Origin: Geoalkalibacter ferrihydriticus DSM 17813
Lineage (GTDB): Bacteria > Desulfobacterota > Desulfuromonadia > Desulfuromonadales > Geoalkalibacteraceae
NCBI RefSeq assembly: GCF_000820505.1
Contig: NZ_JWJD01000001.1
Location: forward strand, 952,395-992,768
Length of the DNA stretch: 40,374 bases
Direction: 5' to 3'
A model generated the notes under the pieces. It did no database searches. It had not been told where the DNA came from and saw only the letters and a program-made list of their open reading frames with translations. The position numbers were made by a program, and so were the translations under genes. The number at the start of each line of letters is the position of its first letter. Position 1 is the stretch's first letter. Positions 23,967-31,600 of this stretch are shown here, in pieces.

Positions 23967-25048
23967 TGAAAACCAGAAAAAAATTCTATTTGGGATCTAT
24001 GGGACCTGTGGGCCTGATGCGACCGATAATTATTTCGCTGGTGTTGCTTGCGCTTGCCGTGCCGGCCTGGGCCGCTTCGGGAGTGCAGGGGCGGGTCGCC
24101 TGGCGTGGCGAACTGGTCGAAGGGGTCCAGGTCCATGCCTATGGCGCCATTGCCGACATCCCCGCCGGACGTGTCCTGGCGGTGTCGCCGCCGGTGGATG
24201 TCGACGGCAGCTATCGGCTGGATTTGCCGCCGGGAGACTACTACCTGGTGGCGCGCGATTTCGAGGGCGAGCCGGGGCCCGGCAACCATTTCTGTTATTA
24301 CAGCGGTGCGCCGGTGCGGGTCAGCGCGGAGCACTACACCAACGTGGGGTTTAATCTCATTCGCCTGGGCGAAACCCCGCCGCCGCAACCGGGTGAAATG
24401 AGCGGGATCGAGGGCGAAATCACCTTTGAGGAAGAGTTGCTGGAGCGCGTTTATCTCTACGTCTACACCGATTCCGCGCGGGGGTTCAAAGGGCCGGGCT
24501 ATACCATCCAGCCGGTGGAATCGGGTCATTTCCGCCTGCGCCTGCCGCCTGGAGAATACTGGGTGCTGGCGCGCAAACGCGCCCAGGGCGGGATGTTCGG
24601 CCCCATCGAAATCGGCGACTACTTCAACTACTACTACGGCAATCCGGTGCGCATCGCCGCGGGCGAGATGCACCGGGTGGATATTGAAACCATTACCCGC
24701 CTGGCTTTGCTCGAAGAGGGCGAGGCGCCGGCCTTTCGCGGGGTGCGCGGGGTCGTGACGGGGCCGCAGGACGAACCCCTGGCGGGGGTGCGGGTGTTTG
24801 CCTACCGCAACCCGGAGATGACCGGTCATCCCGAGGTGTTTTCCGCGGCGACGGACGCCGCCGGGCATTTTGAGCTGCCCCTGGGCGCCGACGGCCCCTG
24901 GCATCTTCTGGCGCGCCAGTCTTTCGGTGGGCCGGTCGGGGAGGGCGAATGGTACGGGCGCTATGAAGCAGGCGCTGCGGGATTGACCCTGAGCGCCGAG
25001 GGCAGCGTTAGCGAGGTACGTATCCGTGTCGAGAAAAAATCTCTTTAG
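23963..25048 (+). CDS. Secreted protein with three carboxypeptidase-regulatory-like domains (pair 2)
   Basis: 361 residues. ATG 23963 overlaps the upstream stop (ATGA). The N-terminus reads LGSMGPVGLMRP, encoded by a 9-nt-period repeat, just before the signal-peptide core (IIISLVLLALAVPAWA-A); ATG codons inside the repeat are alternative starts. Unlike pair 1 it has no lipobox and should be released by signal peptidase I. Three transthyretin-fold domains lie at about residues 40-130 (VQGRVAWRGELVEGVQVHAY), 145-245 (IEGEITFEEELLERVYLYVY) and 255-361 (VRGVVTGPQDEPLAGVRVFAY). The last ends with the family pattern LLARQSFGGPVGEGEWYGRY. Function unknown. Its 3' end overlaps the next gene by 23 nt. 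Confidence 0.9.
   Translation: MMKTRKKFYLGSMGPVGLMRPIIISLVLLALAVPAWAASGVQGRVAWRGELVEGVQVHAYGAIADIPAGRVLAVSPPVDVDGSYRLDLPPGDYYLVARDFEGEPGPGNHFCYYSGAPVRVSAEHYTNVGFNLIRLGETPPPQPGEMSGIEGEITFEEELLERVYLYVYTDSARGFKGPGYTIQPVESGHFRLRLPPGEYWVLARKRAQGGMFGPIEIGDYFNYYYGNPVRIAAGEMHRVDIETITRLALLEEGEAPAFRGVRGVVTGPQDEPLAGVRVFAYRNPEMTGHPEVFSAATDAAGHFELPLGADGPWHLLARQSFGGPVGEGEWYGRYEAGAAGLTLSAEGSVSEVRIRVEKKSL
23990..24025 (+). repeat. In-frame 9-nt-period tandem repeat before a signal peptide core
   Basis: Four units, TTGGGATCT, ATGGGACCT, GTGGGCCTG and ATGCGACCG, encode LGS-MGP-VGL-MRP between the start codon and the hydrophobic signal segment. Confidence 0.6.
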
Positions 25049-26396
25049 ACTGCTGTTTGCGGCAGCGCTGATTCTGCCCGGAGGTGCCCTGGCCTCATCG
25101 CCGGAGCGTCTGCCGGCGGGCGAGACCCGCTGGAGCGGTGTGGTCGAACTGAAGCAGCCCCTGGAGGTCCCGACGGATGCCAGGCTGTTTATCGCGGCAG
25201 GCACGCGGGTCGAGGCGACCGAGGCGGCGACGCGCATTCTGGTGCGGGGACGGTTGGAGATCGCCGGTACCGCGGATGCGCCGGTGGTGTTTGCCTCTGC
25301 GCCCGGTTGGCAGGGCATCGAATTGATGGAGCCGGCCGCGCCTGTGGAGGTTCGCTACGCCCGCTTTGCGGGGGTCGAAGTCGCCCTGCGGGTTCTGGGC
25401 GCCCGTCTGCGGGTTTCGCACAGCGAGTTTCGCGACGGCGGGCACGGCATCGACCTGGTGCGCGAATCCCAGGCGGTGATCGAGGATTGCCTGTTCACGG
25501 ACAACGAGATCGGTATCGAGGCCCAGATGAAATCGCACATCCAGATCCGGCGCAGTCTGTTCCGCAACCATCGCGGCAGCGCTTTTATCGCCGGTCACGG
25601 CAGCGGCGGCGATATCGACGACTGCCGTTTCGAGGACAACCGCCAGGCCATCGGTCTCAAGAGCCGCTTTGACGGAACCATCGGCGGCAACCGTTTCATC
25701 GACAACGCAATCGCCATCTTCTGCAATCAGACTCAGCGCTCCCCACATATCCGCAACAACGAATTCAGTGGCGGCGAAGTCGCCTTGGCCAATTTGTCCT
25801 TTTCTTTTCCGCAGGTTGAAGACAACCGCTTCGTCGGCAACGGCACGGCCATGCGTAACGATCAGTTCGCCTCGGCTCAGGTGCGCCACAATCTATTCGC
25901 CGAAAACGATACCGCCCTGTGGAACAACCGCAAGTCCGATCCCGTGGTTGAAAAAAACGAATTCCGCGCCAATCGACGCGTGCTGTATTGCGACTATTCC
26001 TCTTATCCGCGGGTACGCCGCAATAACTTCATCGGCAACGCCATGGCGGTGGAGCTGGGGCGTTTCCAGAGCGCTGACTTTGAAACCCGTGTGGGCTCCC
26101 GGGGGCAGGTCATGAACCAGGCGCAGGCGCGCCAGAGTCAGAATCCTTTGCTGGCGCGTGCGCCTACGGAATTTCGCGACGAGGTGGATGTGCGCGATAA
26201 CTGGTGGGGGCCGGACACCTCGGCTCTGGAGGCGGCGGACAACGCAGGCGCGTTATCCTTCTTTCGCGACCGCCACGAACTGGGACGGGTCAGTTACGCA
26301 GGCTGGGGAGAGGAATCCTATCTTATCGACCAGGTGGTGTTTGCTCCCTGGCTGAACGAGGCGGTGAGCGATGCCGGACCGCGGGAGGTGCCATGA
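25026..26396 (+). CDS. Secreted right-handed parallel beta-helix protein (pair 2)
   Basis: 456 residues from GTG 25026, inside the end of the preceding gene (23-nt overlap). A signal peptide (LFAAALILPGGALA-S) is followed by the same N-cap as pair 1 (TRWSGVVELKQPLEVPTDARLFIAAGTRV). Roughly fourteen coils follow, with recurring asparagine-ladder turns: CLFTDNEIGIEAQ, RFIDNAIAIFCNQ, LFAENDTALWNNR, NFIGNAMAVELG. The C-terminal region repeats the RDNWWGPDTSALE and VVFAPW elements. Likely an extracellular polysaccharide-interacting or structural protein; no active-site residues are recognised. Overlaps the next gene by 4 nt (ATGA). Confidence 0.9.
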   Translation: MSRKNLFRLLFAAALILPGGALASSPERLPAGETRWSGVVELKQPLEVPTDARLFIAAGTRVEATEAATRILVRGRLEIAGTADAPVVFASAPGWQGIELMEPAAPVEVRYARFAGVEVALRVLGARLRVSHSEFRDGGHGIDLVRESQAVIEDCLFTDNEIGIEAQMKSHIQIRRSLFRNHRGSAFIAGHGSGGDIDDCRFEDNRQAIGLKSRFDGTIGGNRFIDNAIAIFCNQTQRSPHIRNNEFSGGEVALANLSFSFPQVEDNRFVGNGTAMRNDQFASAQVRHNLFAENDTALWNNRKSDPVVEKNEFRANRRVLYCDYSSYPRVRRNNFIGNAMAVELGRFQSADFETRVGSRGQVMNQAQARQSQNPLLARAPTEFRDEVDVRDNWWGPDTSALEAADNAGALSFFRDRHELGRVSYAGWGEESYLIDQVVFAPWLNEAVSDAGPREVP

Positions 26397-27442
26397 AAAA
26401 AACATTTCTGCTTTTTTTCGCAATGCTGCTGATATGCACGACGGCTTTCGGCGCAACCATCGAAGGCCGGGTGGTGCTTGACGGAGAACCCCTGGCCGGG
26501 ATGCGCGTCGAGGCTCACACGAACCTGGATTTTTCCGGCGAGCCACTGGCGGTGTCAGCCCCCAGCGATGAATTTGGTTTCTACCGGCTGAATCTGCCGG
26601 TGGGCCTCTATGCTCTTTTCGCCCGCGACGAAGAGCGCGGCCTGTTCGCTTTTTGCGGGCGCAACCCCGTGGCTTTGGCCGACGAGACGGTGTGGGCGGG
26701 ACTGCAAGGGGTGGTGACGGCTCCGGCTAAGGCGCTGCCCTATGACGATGACTTCAACGCTGCGGTTGAAGGGGTGGTGCTCCTTGACGGCGTACCCGTT
26801 GCCGACGCCCGGGTTTATCTCTATCTCGACGCCGAGGAGGACCTCAAGGGGCAGGGTTATCGCCTGTCGCCGCCGACCGGTGTCGATGGGCGTTTCGCCT
26901 TCGATACCCTGCCCGAAACCGGCTATTTCCTCGTCGCCCGCAAGCGAGCCGGAGGCGGGCAGGTGGGTCCGGTGCGCGAAGGCGATCTGTTCGGGGTTTA
27001 TGCCGGCAATCCCCTGTATCTTCAAGCCGGACAGACGCAACAGATCAGCCTGCCGGTGGTGCGCAAGGTGCAGGAGGAAAACCGCAGCGAAACCTTCGTC
27101 CGCGCCACGGGCATGGCCTTTTCAGGGCGCGTTACCAATCCCCAGGGACAGCCTGTGGCCGGGGTGCACGTCTTCGCCTATACGGATCGCGTGATCGGCC
27201 ATCAGCGCCCGGCGGCCCTTTCTCCGCCCACCGGCGTCGACGGTCGCTATGTGGTCTACGTGCGGGAACCAGGCGTCTATTTCGTTGGCTCGCGGCAGAA
27301 ATACGGCGATTCGCCACGGCCTGGCGAGTTGTTCGGCATGTATGACGAAACCGCCGATCACAGCCTGACCATTCTGCCCGGAGAGACTCTTGAGGGGATC
27401 GATATCGAGGTCGAGCCGGTGACGTTGGGGTTTGAGCTGTGA
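26393..27442 (+). CDS. Secreted protein with three carboxypeptidase-regulatory-like domains (pair 3)
   Basis: 349 residues. ATG 26393 follows GGGAGG by 5 nt and overlaps the upstream stop (ATGA). The signal peptide has core FLLFFAMLLICTTAFG-A. Domains lie at about residues 22-95 (IEGRVVLDGEPLAGMRVEAH), 120-215 (VEGVVLLDGVPVADARVYLYL) and 240-349 (FSGRVTNPQGQPVAGVHVFAY). The third ends with YFVGSRQKYGDSPRPGELFG, a diverged form of the ARxxFGGP signature. Domain number and order match the pair 1 and pair 2 proteins, so the three arose by duplication together with their beta-helix neighbours. Its stop overlaps the GTG of the next gene. Confidence 0.9.
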   Translation: MKKTFLLFFAMLLICTTAFGATIEGRVVLDGEPLAGMRVEAHTNLDFSGEPLAVSAPSDEFGFYRLNLPVGLYALFARDEERGLFAFCGRNPVALADETVWAGLQGVVTAPAKALPYDDDFNAAVEGVVLLDGVPVADARVYLYLDAEEDLKGQGYRLSPPTGVDGRFAFDTLPETGYFLVARKRAGGGQVGPVREGDLFGVYAGNPLYLQAGQTQQISLPVVRKVQEENRSETFVRATGMAFSGRVTNPQGQPVAGVHVFAYTDRVIGHQRPAALSPPTGVDGRYVVYVREPGVYFVGSRQKYGDSPRPGELFGMYDETADHSLTILPGETLEGIDIEVEPVTLGFEL

Positions 27443-28416
27443 ATCGAAGGGGCGCGCCGACGTGCGCCCAGGGTGAATCCATGGAAATTGGTTTTGTTGA
27501 CGTAGGGGCGACGCATGCGTCGTCCGGATTGTCCCGCACCCCGCCAAGGGCGACGCATGCGTCGCCCCTACGGATTATCCTGGGGTTGTGCCTGTTGCTG
27601 CTGGTCGGTTGCGCGCGGCCGCCCGTTGCGCCGCCGGTACTGCATCTGACCGATGCGGTGATCGAGGGTGAGGCGGTGTGGAGCGGCGAGGTGCGCATTA
27701 CCGGCGTGGTGGTGGTGAAGAAAAACGGCCACCTGACCATTCTGCCCGGGACGCGGGTCTTGTTCACGCCCATCGACATTGACGGCGACGGCATCGGCGA
27801 TTCGGAGTTGCTGGTCGAGGGCGGCATCGTCGCGCGCGGCACCCCCGAGCAGCCCATCCTGTTCACCAGCGCGGCCGAGAATCCGCAAAAATCCGACTGG
27901 AAATTTCTCTATCTCAACTTCGCGCGCGAGGGTGTCATCGAGCACATCATCAGCGAATACGCTTTCAGCGGCATTCAGGTGCATTTCTGCCAGGCTTCGG
28001 TGAAAAACTCGGTGTTTCGCCACAACGTCGACGGGGTGCGTTTTTCCACCGTCAACCTCGAAGTCTCCGGCAACCTGATTCACGACAACACGCACGGTCT
28101 GCGCTTCGAGGAGCGGCGCGGGCGCGCCCATGTGCATCACAACGAAATCCGCGACAACGACATCAACATCTTCGTCGTCACCCGCTCCGACGATAACAGC
28201 CTCATCGAATACAACAACATCACCGCTGCCGGCCAGTATCACGTTAAACTCGGCTTCGACCAGGCGGGCGACCTAACCCTGCCGCGCAACTGGTGGGGTA
28301 GCGCAGATCCTGTGGAAATGCGCCGTCTGTTCTTCGACCACGACTTCGATGCGCATCTCGGTCGGGTGCACGCCCCGGAGCCGCTCGCGGCCCCCCTGTC
28401 TCTCGCGCTTCCCTGA
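27439..28416 (+). CDS. Right-handed beta-helix lipoprotein (pair 3) with a REPIN-derived N-terminus
   Basis: 325 residues if started at GTG 27439, which overlaps the upstream stop (GTGA) like the other junctions. ATG 27481 has a better ribosome site (AGGGTG), and TTG 27529 is also possible. The region before the lipobox (GLCLLLLVGC-A) is translated REPIN DNA, giving the duplicated peptide ATHAS. After the lipid anchor comes the shared N-cap (AVWSGEVRITGVVVVKKNGHLTILPGTRVLF), with a calcium-loop-like DIDGDGIGD insert. About six beta-helix coils follow and the chain ends near RNWWGSADPVEM. It is shorter than the pair 1 and pair 2 helix proteins. Likely an outer-membrane-anchored carbohydrate-binding or scaffold protein (inferred). 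Confidence 0.87.
   Translation: MNRRGAPTCAQGESMEIGFVDVGATHASSGLSRTPPRATHASPLRIILGLCLLLLVGCARPPVAPPVLHLTDAVIEGEAVWSGEVRITGVVVVKKNGHLTILPGTRVLFTPIDIDGDGIGDSELLVEGGIVARGTPEQPILFTSAAENPQKSDWKFLYLNFAREGVIEHIISEYAFSGIQVHFCQASVKNSVFRHNVDGVRFSTVNLEVSGNLIHDNTHGLRFEERRGRAHVHHNEIRDNDINIFVVTRSDDNSLIEYNNITAAGQYHVKLGFDQAGDLTLPRNWWGSADPVEMRRLFFDHDFDAHLGRVHAPEPLAAPLSLALP
27450..27571. repeat. REP-like unit plus REPIN-like doublet inside coding sequence
   Basis: A single 20-bp unit GGGCGCGCCGACGTGCGCCC (27450-27469) is followed by a doublet. The doublet units are GGGCGACGCATGCGTCGTCC (27506-27525) and GGGCGACGCATGCGTCGCCC (27548-27567), within inverted ends GTAGGGG / CCCCTAC (27502-27571). The palindrome framework is the same as at 19092-19204. 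All of it lies within the open frame of the beta-helix lipoprotein and upstream of its hydrophobic signal. Confidence 0.78.
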
Positions 28417-28444
28417 GTTTTTCAGCCTTCTTTTTCGTTGATCC

Positions 28445-28472
28445 AAAAGGGTGCCTTTGTGGCGCCTTTTTT
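28445..28472 (+). terminator. Rho-independent terminator after the beta-sandwich/beta-helix operon
   Basis: AAAAGG(G)TGCC-TTTGT-GGCGCCTTTTTT forms a stem of about 10 bp with one bulge and one wobble pair, followed by six T. It lies 29 nt after the stop of the beta-helix lipoprotein and should separate it from the giant cytochrome gene. Confidence 0.75.
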
Positions 28473-28475
28473 GCA
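28460..28475 (+). promoter_or_regulatory. Sigma-54-type -24/-12 promoter candidate for giant cytochrome B
   Basis: TGGCGCCTTTTTTGCA has GG and GC exactly 10 nt apart, with TTGCA intact and 5/6 of TGGCAC. The GC lies 181 nt before the start codon, almost the same as at the third giant gene (180 nt). It overlaps the 3' half of the terminator hairpin, an unusual packing. The 170-nt leader that follows holds no recognised gene. Confidence 0.5.
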
Positions 28476-28654
28476 TTGGTAAGATCTAACTGATCAGGCC
28501 TATTTGACTGTAAGCTCCCGTTCTGCAGGGTTTGCCAAGCCCGGCAGCGAAGTCCAAGGTCGGTGGGGTGCCTCGGCACAAGCCGCGATTTGACTGTTCT
28601 GGTCGTGATAATGCGAAAAATCAACCGTGCGGGAAGAGCATTTGGGGGCGATGT

Positions 28655-31600
28655 ATGCGGTGGTGGTGGCGGCAGTGGGTCTTTTCTCTGGTGTTTGTGG
28701 CTTTGGGCGCATTGTCGGCCGAAGCCACAGTGGTACACAATTTCGATTGCAAAAATTGCCACAAGGTCGGGGTCAGCTTCACCGATCTGGGTCAGGGCAC
28801 AACCAATCTCTGTTTGCAGTGCCACAAGGAAGGCGCCGGTTCGATCCTTATGCTCGACGGCACCTTTCGCTCACCGGGAGGGCGGTTCGCCCCGGGTGAT
28901 GCGAGCAACGCCATGGGCTCTTATCCGGCGGGGCTGAATGAGGGCGATCAGGTTTCGCACATGTGGGCGGCCAAGGATGTCAACGCCGCCGCCGGCGCCC
29001 AGGCCCCCAGCGATCGACGTTTTTACGGGCGCTACAATATTTCCACCGGCAAGATCACCTGCCAGCGCTGTCACGATCCGCACAGCCGCGACCCGCAAAA
29101 TACCAAGATCCTGCGCCTGGGCGCGGGCAGCCGCGACCAGATGTGCATCCAGTGTCATGCGCCCTGGGTGGTCGGCAGCGAAGATCGCGGCCTGCTGACC
29201 CACCCCACCGTCGAAAGCTACGCGGCGGTGGTTGCCGCCCAGCCCGAGAAGTACCGCTCCAGCGCCGAGGTCGAGGCCTGGCCCGGAGACATCCAATTGC
29301 TCAGCAACGGCGGGGTTGGCTGTTCCTCGTGCCACGGGGTGCATTTCGCCGACTCGCGTTCGGATACCCCGACCGCGCCGGGTCAGGCCGGCACCGGCGA
29401 CGGCAAGCTGCTGCGCGGTGACGGCCCTCAGTCGGCGGGAACCTATCCGCTGTGTCAGGCCTGCCATACCTACAAGGCCCACGGCAGCGCGGTGGAAGAA
29501 GTGGGCTGCCTGGTGTGTCACAGCGGCCATTCCTACAATAATGGCGAGGTCAACTACTTTGTCCTGCGCAGCCAGGCCCAGACTCTGACTTACGGTGCCG
29601 TGGGCGGCTTGCGCTATGCCGCGCTGCCCGCGTTCCACGGTGGCTCCTCCACCACCGCCGCTCAGTGGGCGGGCAGTCCCGGCGCGGCCGACGGATTCTG
29701 CGAGCGCTGCCACGGCGAACTCACCAGCATGCCCAACAGTGCCCGTGCGCACATTGAAGGTGAGAACTGCCTGGACTGCCACAACCACAGTGGCGCGGGT
29801 ATGGAGTATTCTTTTGCCGCCAACTGTGCCGACTGCCACGGGTTTCCGCCGTCGGCCAACGTCGCCGGCGGTCCCGGTGGCTATGCCTATGTGGAAGGCG
29901 GCCACAATTATGCCGCCAGCTCCAATCCTAAGAACGAGGATTTCACCCCGCACACCTCACATTCCGGTGCGGGCAGCGGTTATGGTTTCGCCTGCAACCT
30001 GTGCCACAATGCCGACGATTTCGCCGCCACGCATAATCAGGGAAGCTTCCAGGATATTTTTCTCGGGGGCAATTCCTTTAATTCTCTGACCACCGGCGGC
30101 GGCATCCTGAATCCCTCCTACAATGCAGCAGGAAACGGCACCTGCAGCAATCTTTACTGTCACAGCAGCGGCGGCAAACACAACCCTTCCGGAAAGACCC
30201 TGAGCGATTTCACTACGGTGAATGTCTCCTGGGGCGGCGGTAAGGGCGCCATCACCACCTGCAACGCCTGCCACGGCAACGATGCGGACAGCATGGACGG
30301 GCGTAATTCAAGCGCCCACCTCAAGCATCTGGCGGCGGGCTATGCCTGCAATGTCTGCCATGTGGATACCGCGGGAAGCGCCACAGCCCTGCAGCCCGGC
30401 GCGCGCGGCACCACCCATGTCAACGGCGCGGTCGATGTGGCGTTCGCCACGGGCTATAATCTCGGCAACGCCCTGCTCGGCGCGGGCAGCTTTAACAGCG
30501 GCGACGGAAGCTGCGCGGTGTTCTGTCACTCCGATGGACAGGGCAACTTCGCCTCACCCGCCTGGGGCGATGCGGCCAGCGGCGCCTGCGGCAGTTGCCA
30601 TGCCGTGGCGGGTGAAAACTTGAGCGGCAGTCATGCCGTGCATGTCGATGCCACCGGCGCGAATATAGGTTGCGGCACCTGTCACGGAGCGGGCGCCCAT
30701 GCGGGATCTCATGCCGGGCATGTCGATGGCGCGCTGACGGTGGATGGGGATGCCTGCAACGCCTGCCACGGGGTGGAGTCGCCGGAGATCCTCCTGGTGT
30801 GGGGCAACCCCGCAAGCGCCGACTGCATCACCTGTCATACCGGTGCGCAGACCACCGTCTATGTTGATGCCGACGGCCGGGAGCGTACGGCATCGGCCAA
30901 GAGCGTCTATTTCTCCGCCGGCCACGGCGCCAGTCCCTTTGATCAGGCATGCAGTTCCTGCCACAGCCTTGACTTTGACTCCGCGCACATGGGCGCGGCC
31001 GACACGACGCGTTTACGCGTCCTCTTCGGCAGGGATTTCAGCACTGACCCGAACGGCTTCTGCCGTTTCTGCCACAGTGCTTCCACCCCGAGCCACTTTG
31101 CCTCAAGCGGCGCAAGCGAGGATGCTTCAAGCTGCGTCGCCTGTCACGACCCCCACGGTCAGAGTGAGAGTTCCGACGCCATGGTGCGCACCGAAATCGG
31201 CGGCCGCCAGGTGGTGGGTTTTGCCGACCGCGGCGTTCGCGAAAGCTACTTCCTTGCCACCCCCAACGCCTCCGGCAACAACCAGTACGGCATCTGCCAG
31301 GTGTGTCATGACGCGGGCGCGGTCAATTATTTCAATCGCACGGTCGATGCTCCCGCCCATTTCGCCGGTCAGTGCCTCAGCTGCCATGAGCACGACCACG
31401 AGACCACCGCTTTTACTCCCAGCGGCTGCAACGGCTGCCACGGTGGCGGCAACAACGCCACGCCCGCCGACAACTTCTGGCCCGACGGCGAATTGCGCGA
31501 CGGCTACAATATCGCCGATCGCGCCGGTTCTCACTTCGTCCACGTGGATGCCATCGGGCAGGCCCTTTCAGGGCTCAGCGACGGTGCCTGGGCGGCCTAC

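Noticed and set aside
22773-28416. Naming the beta-helix proteins nosD
   Set aside because: Similarity is to the general right-handed beta-helix fold only; no copper/nos cluster is present.
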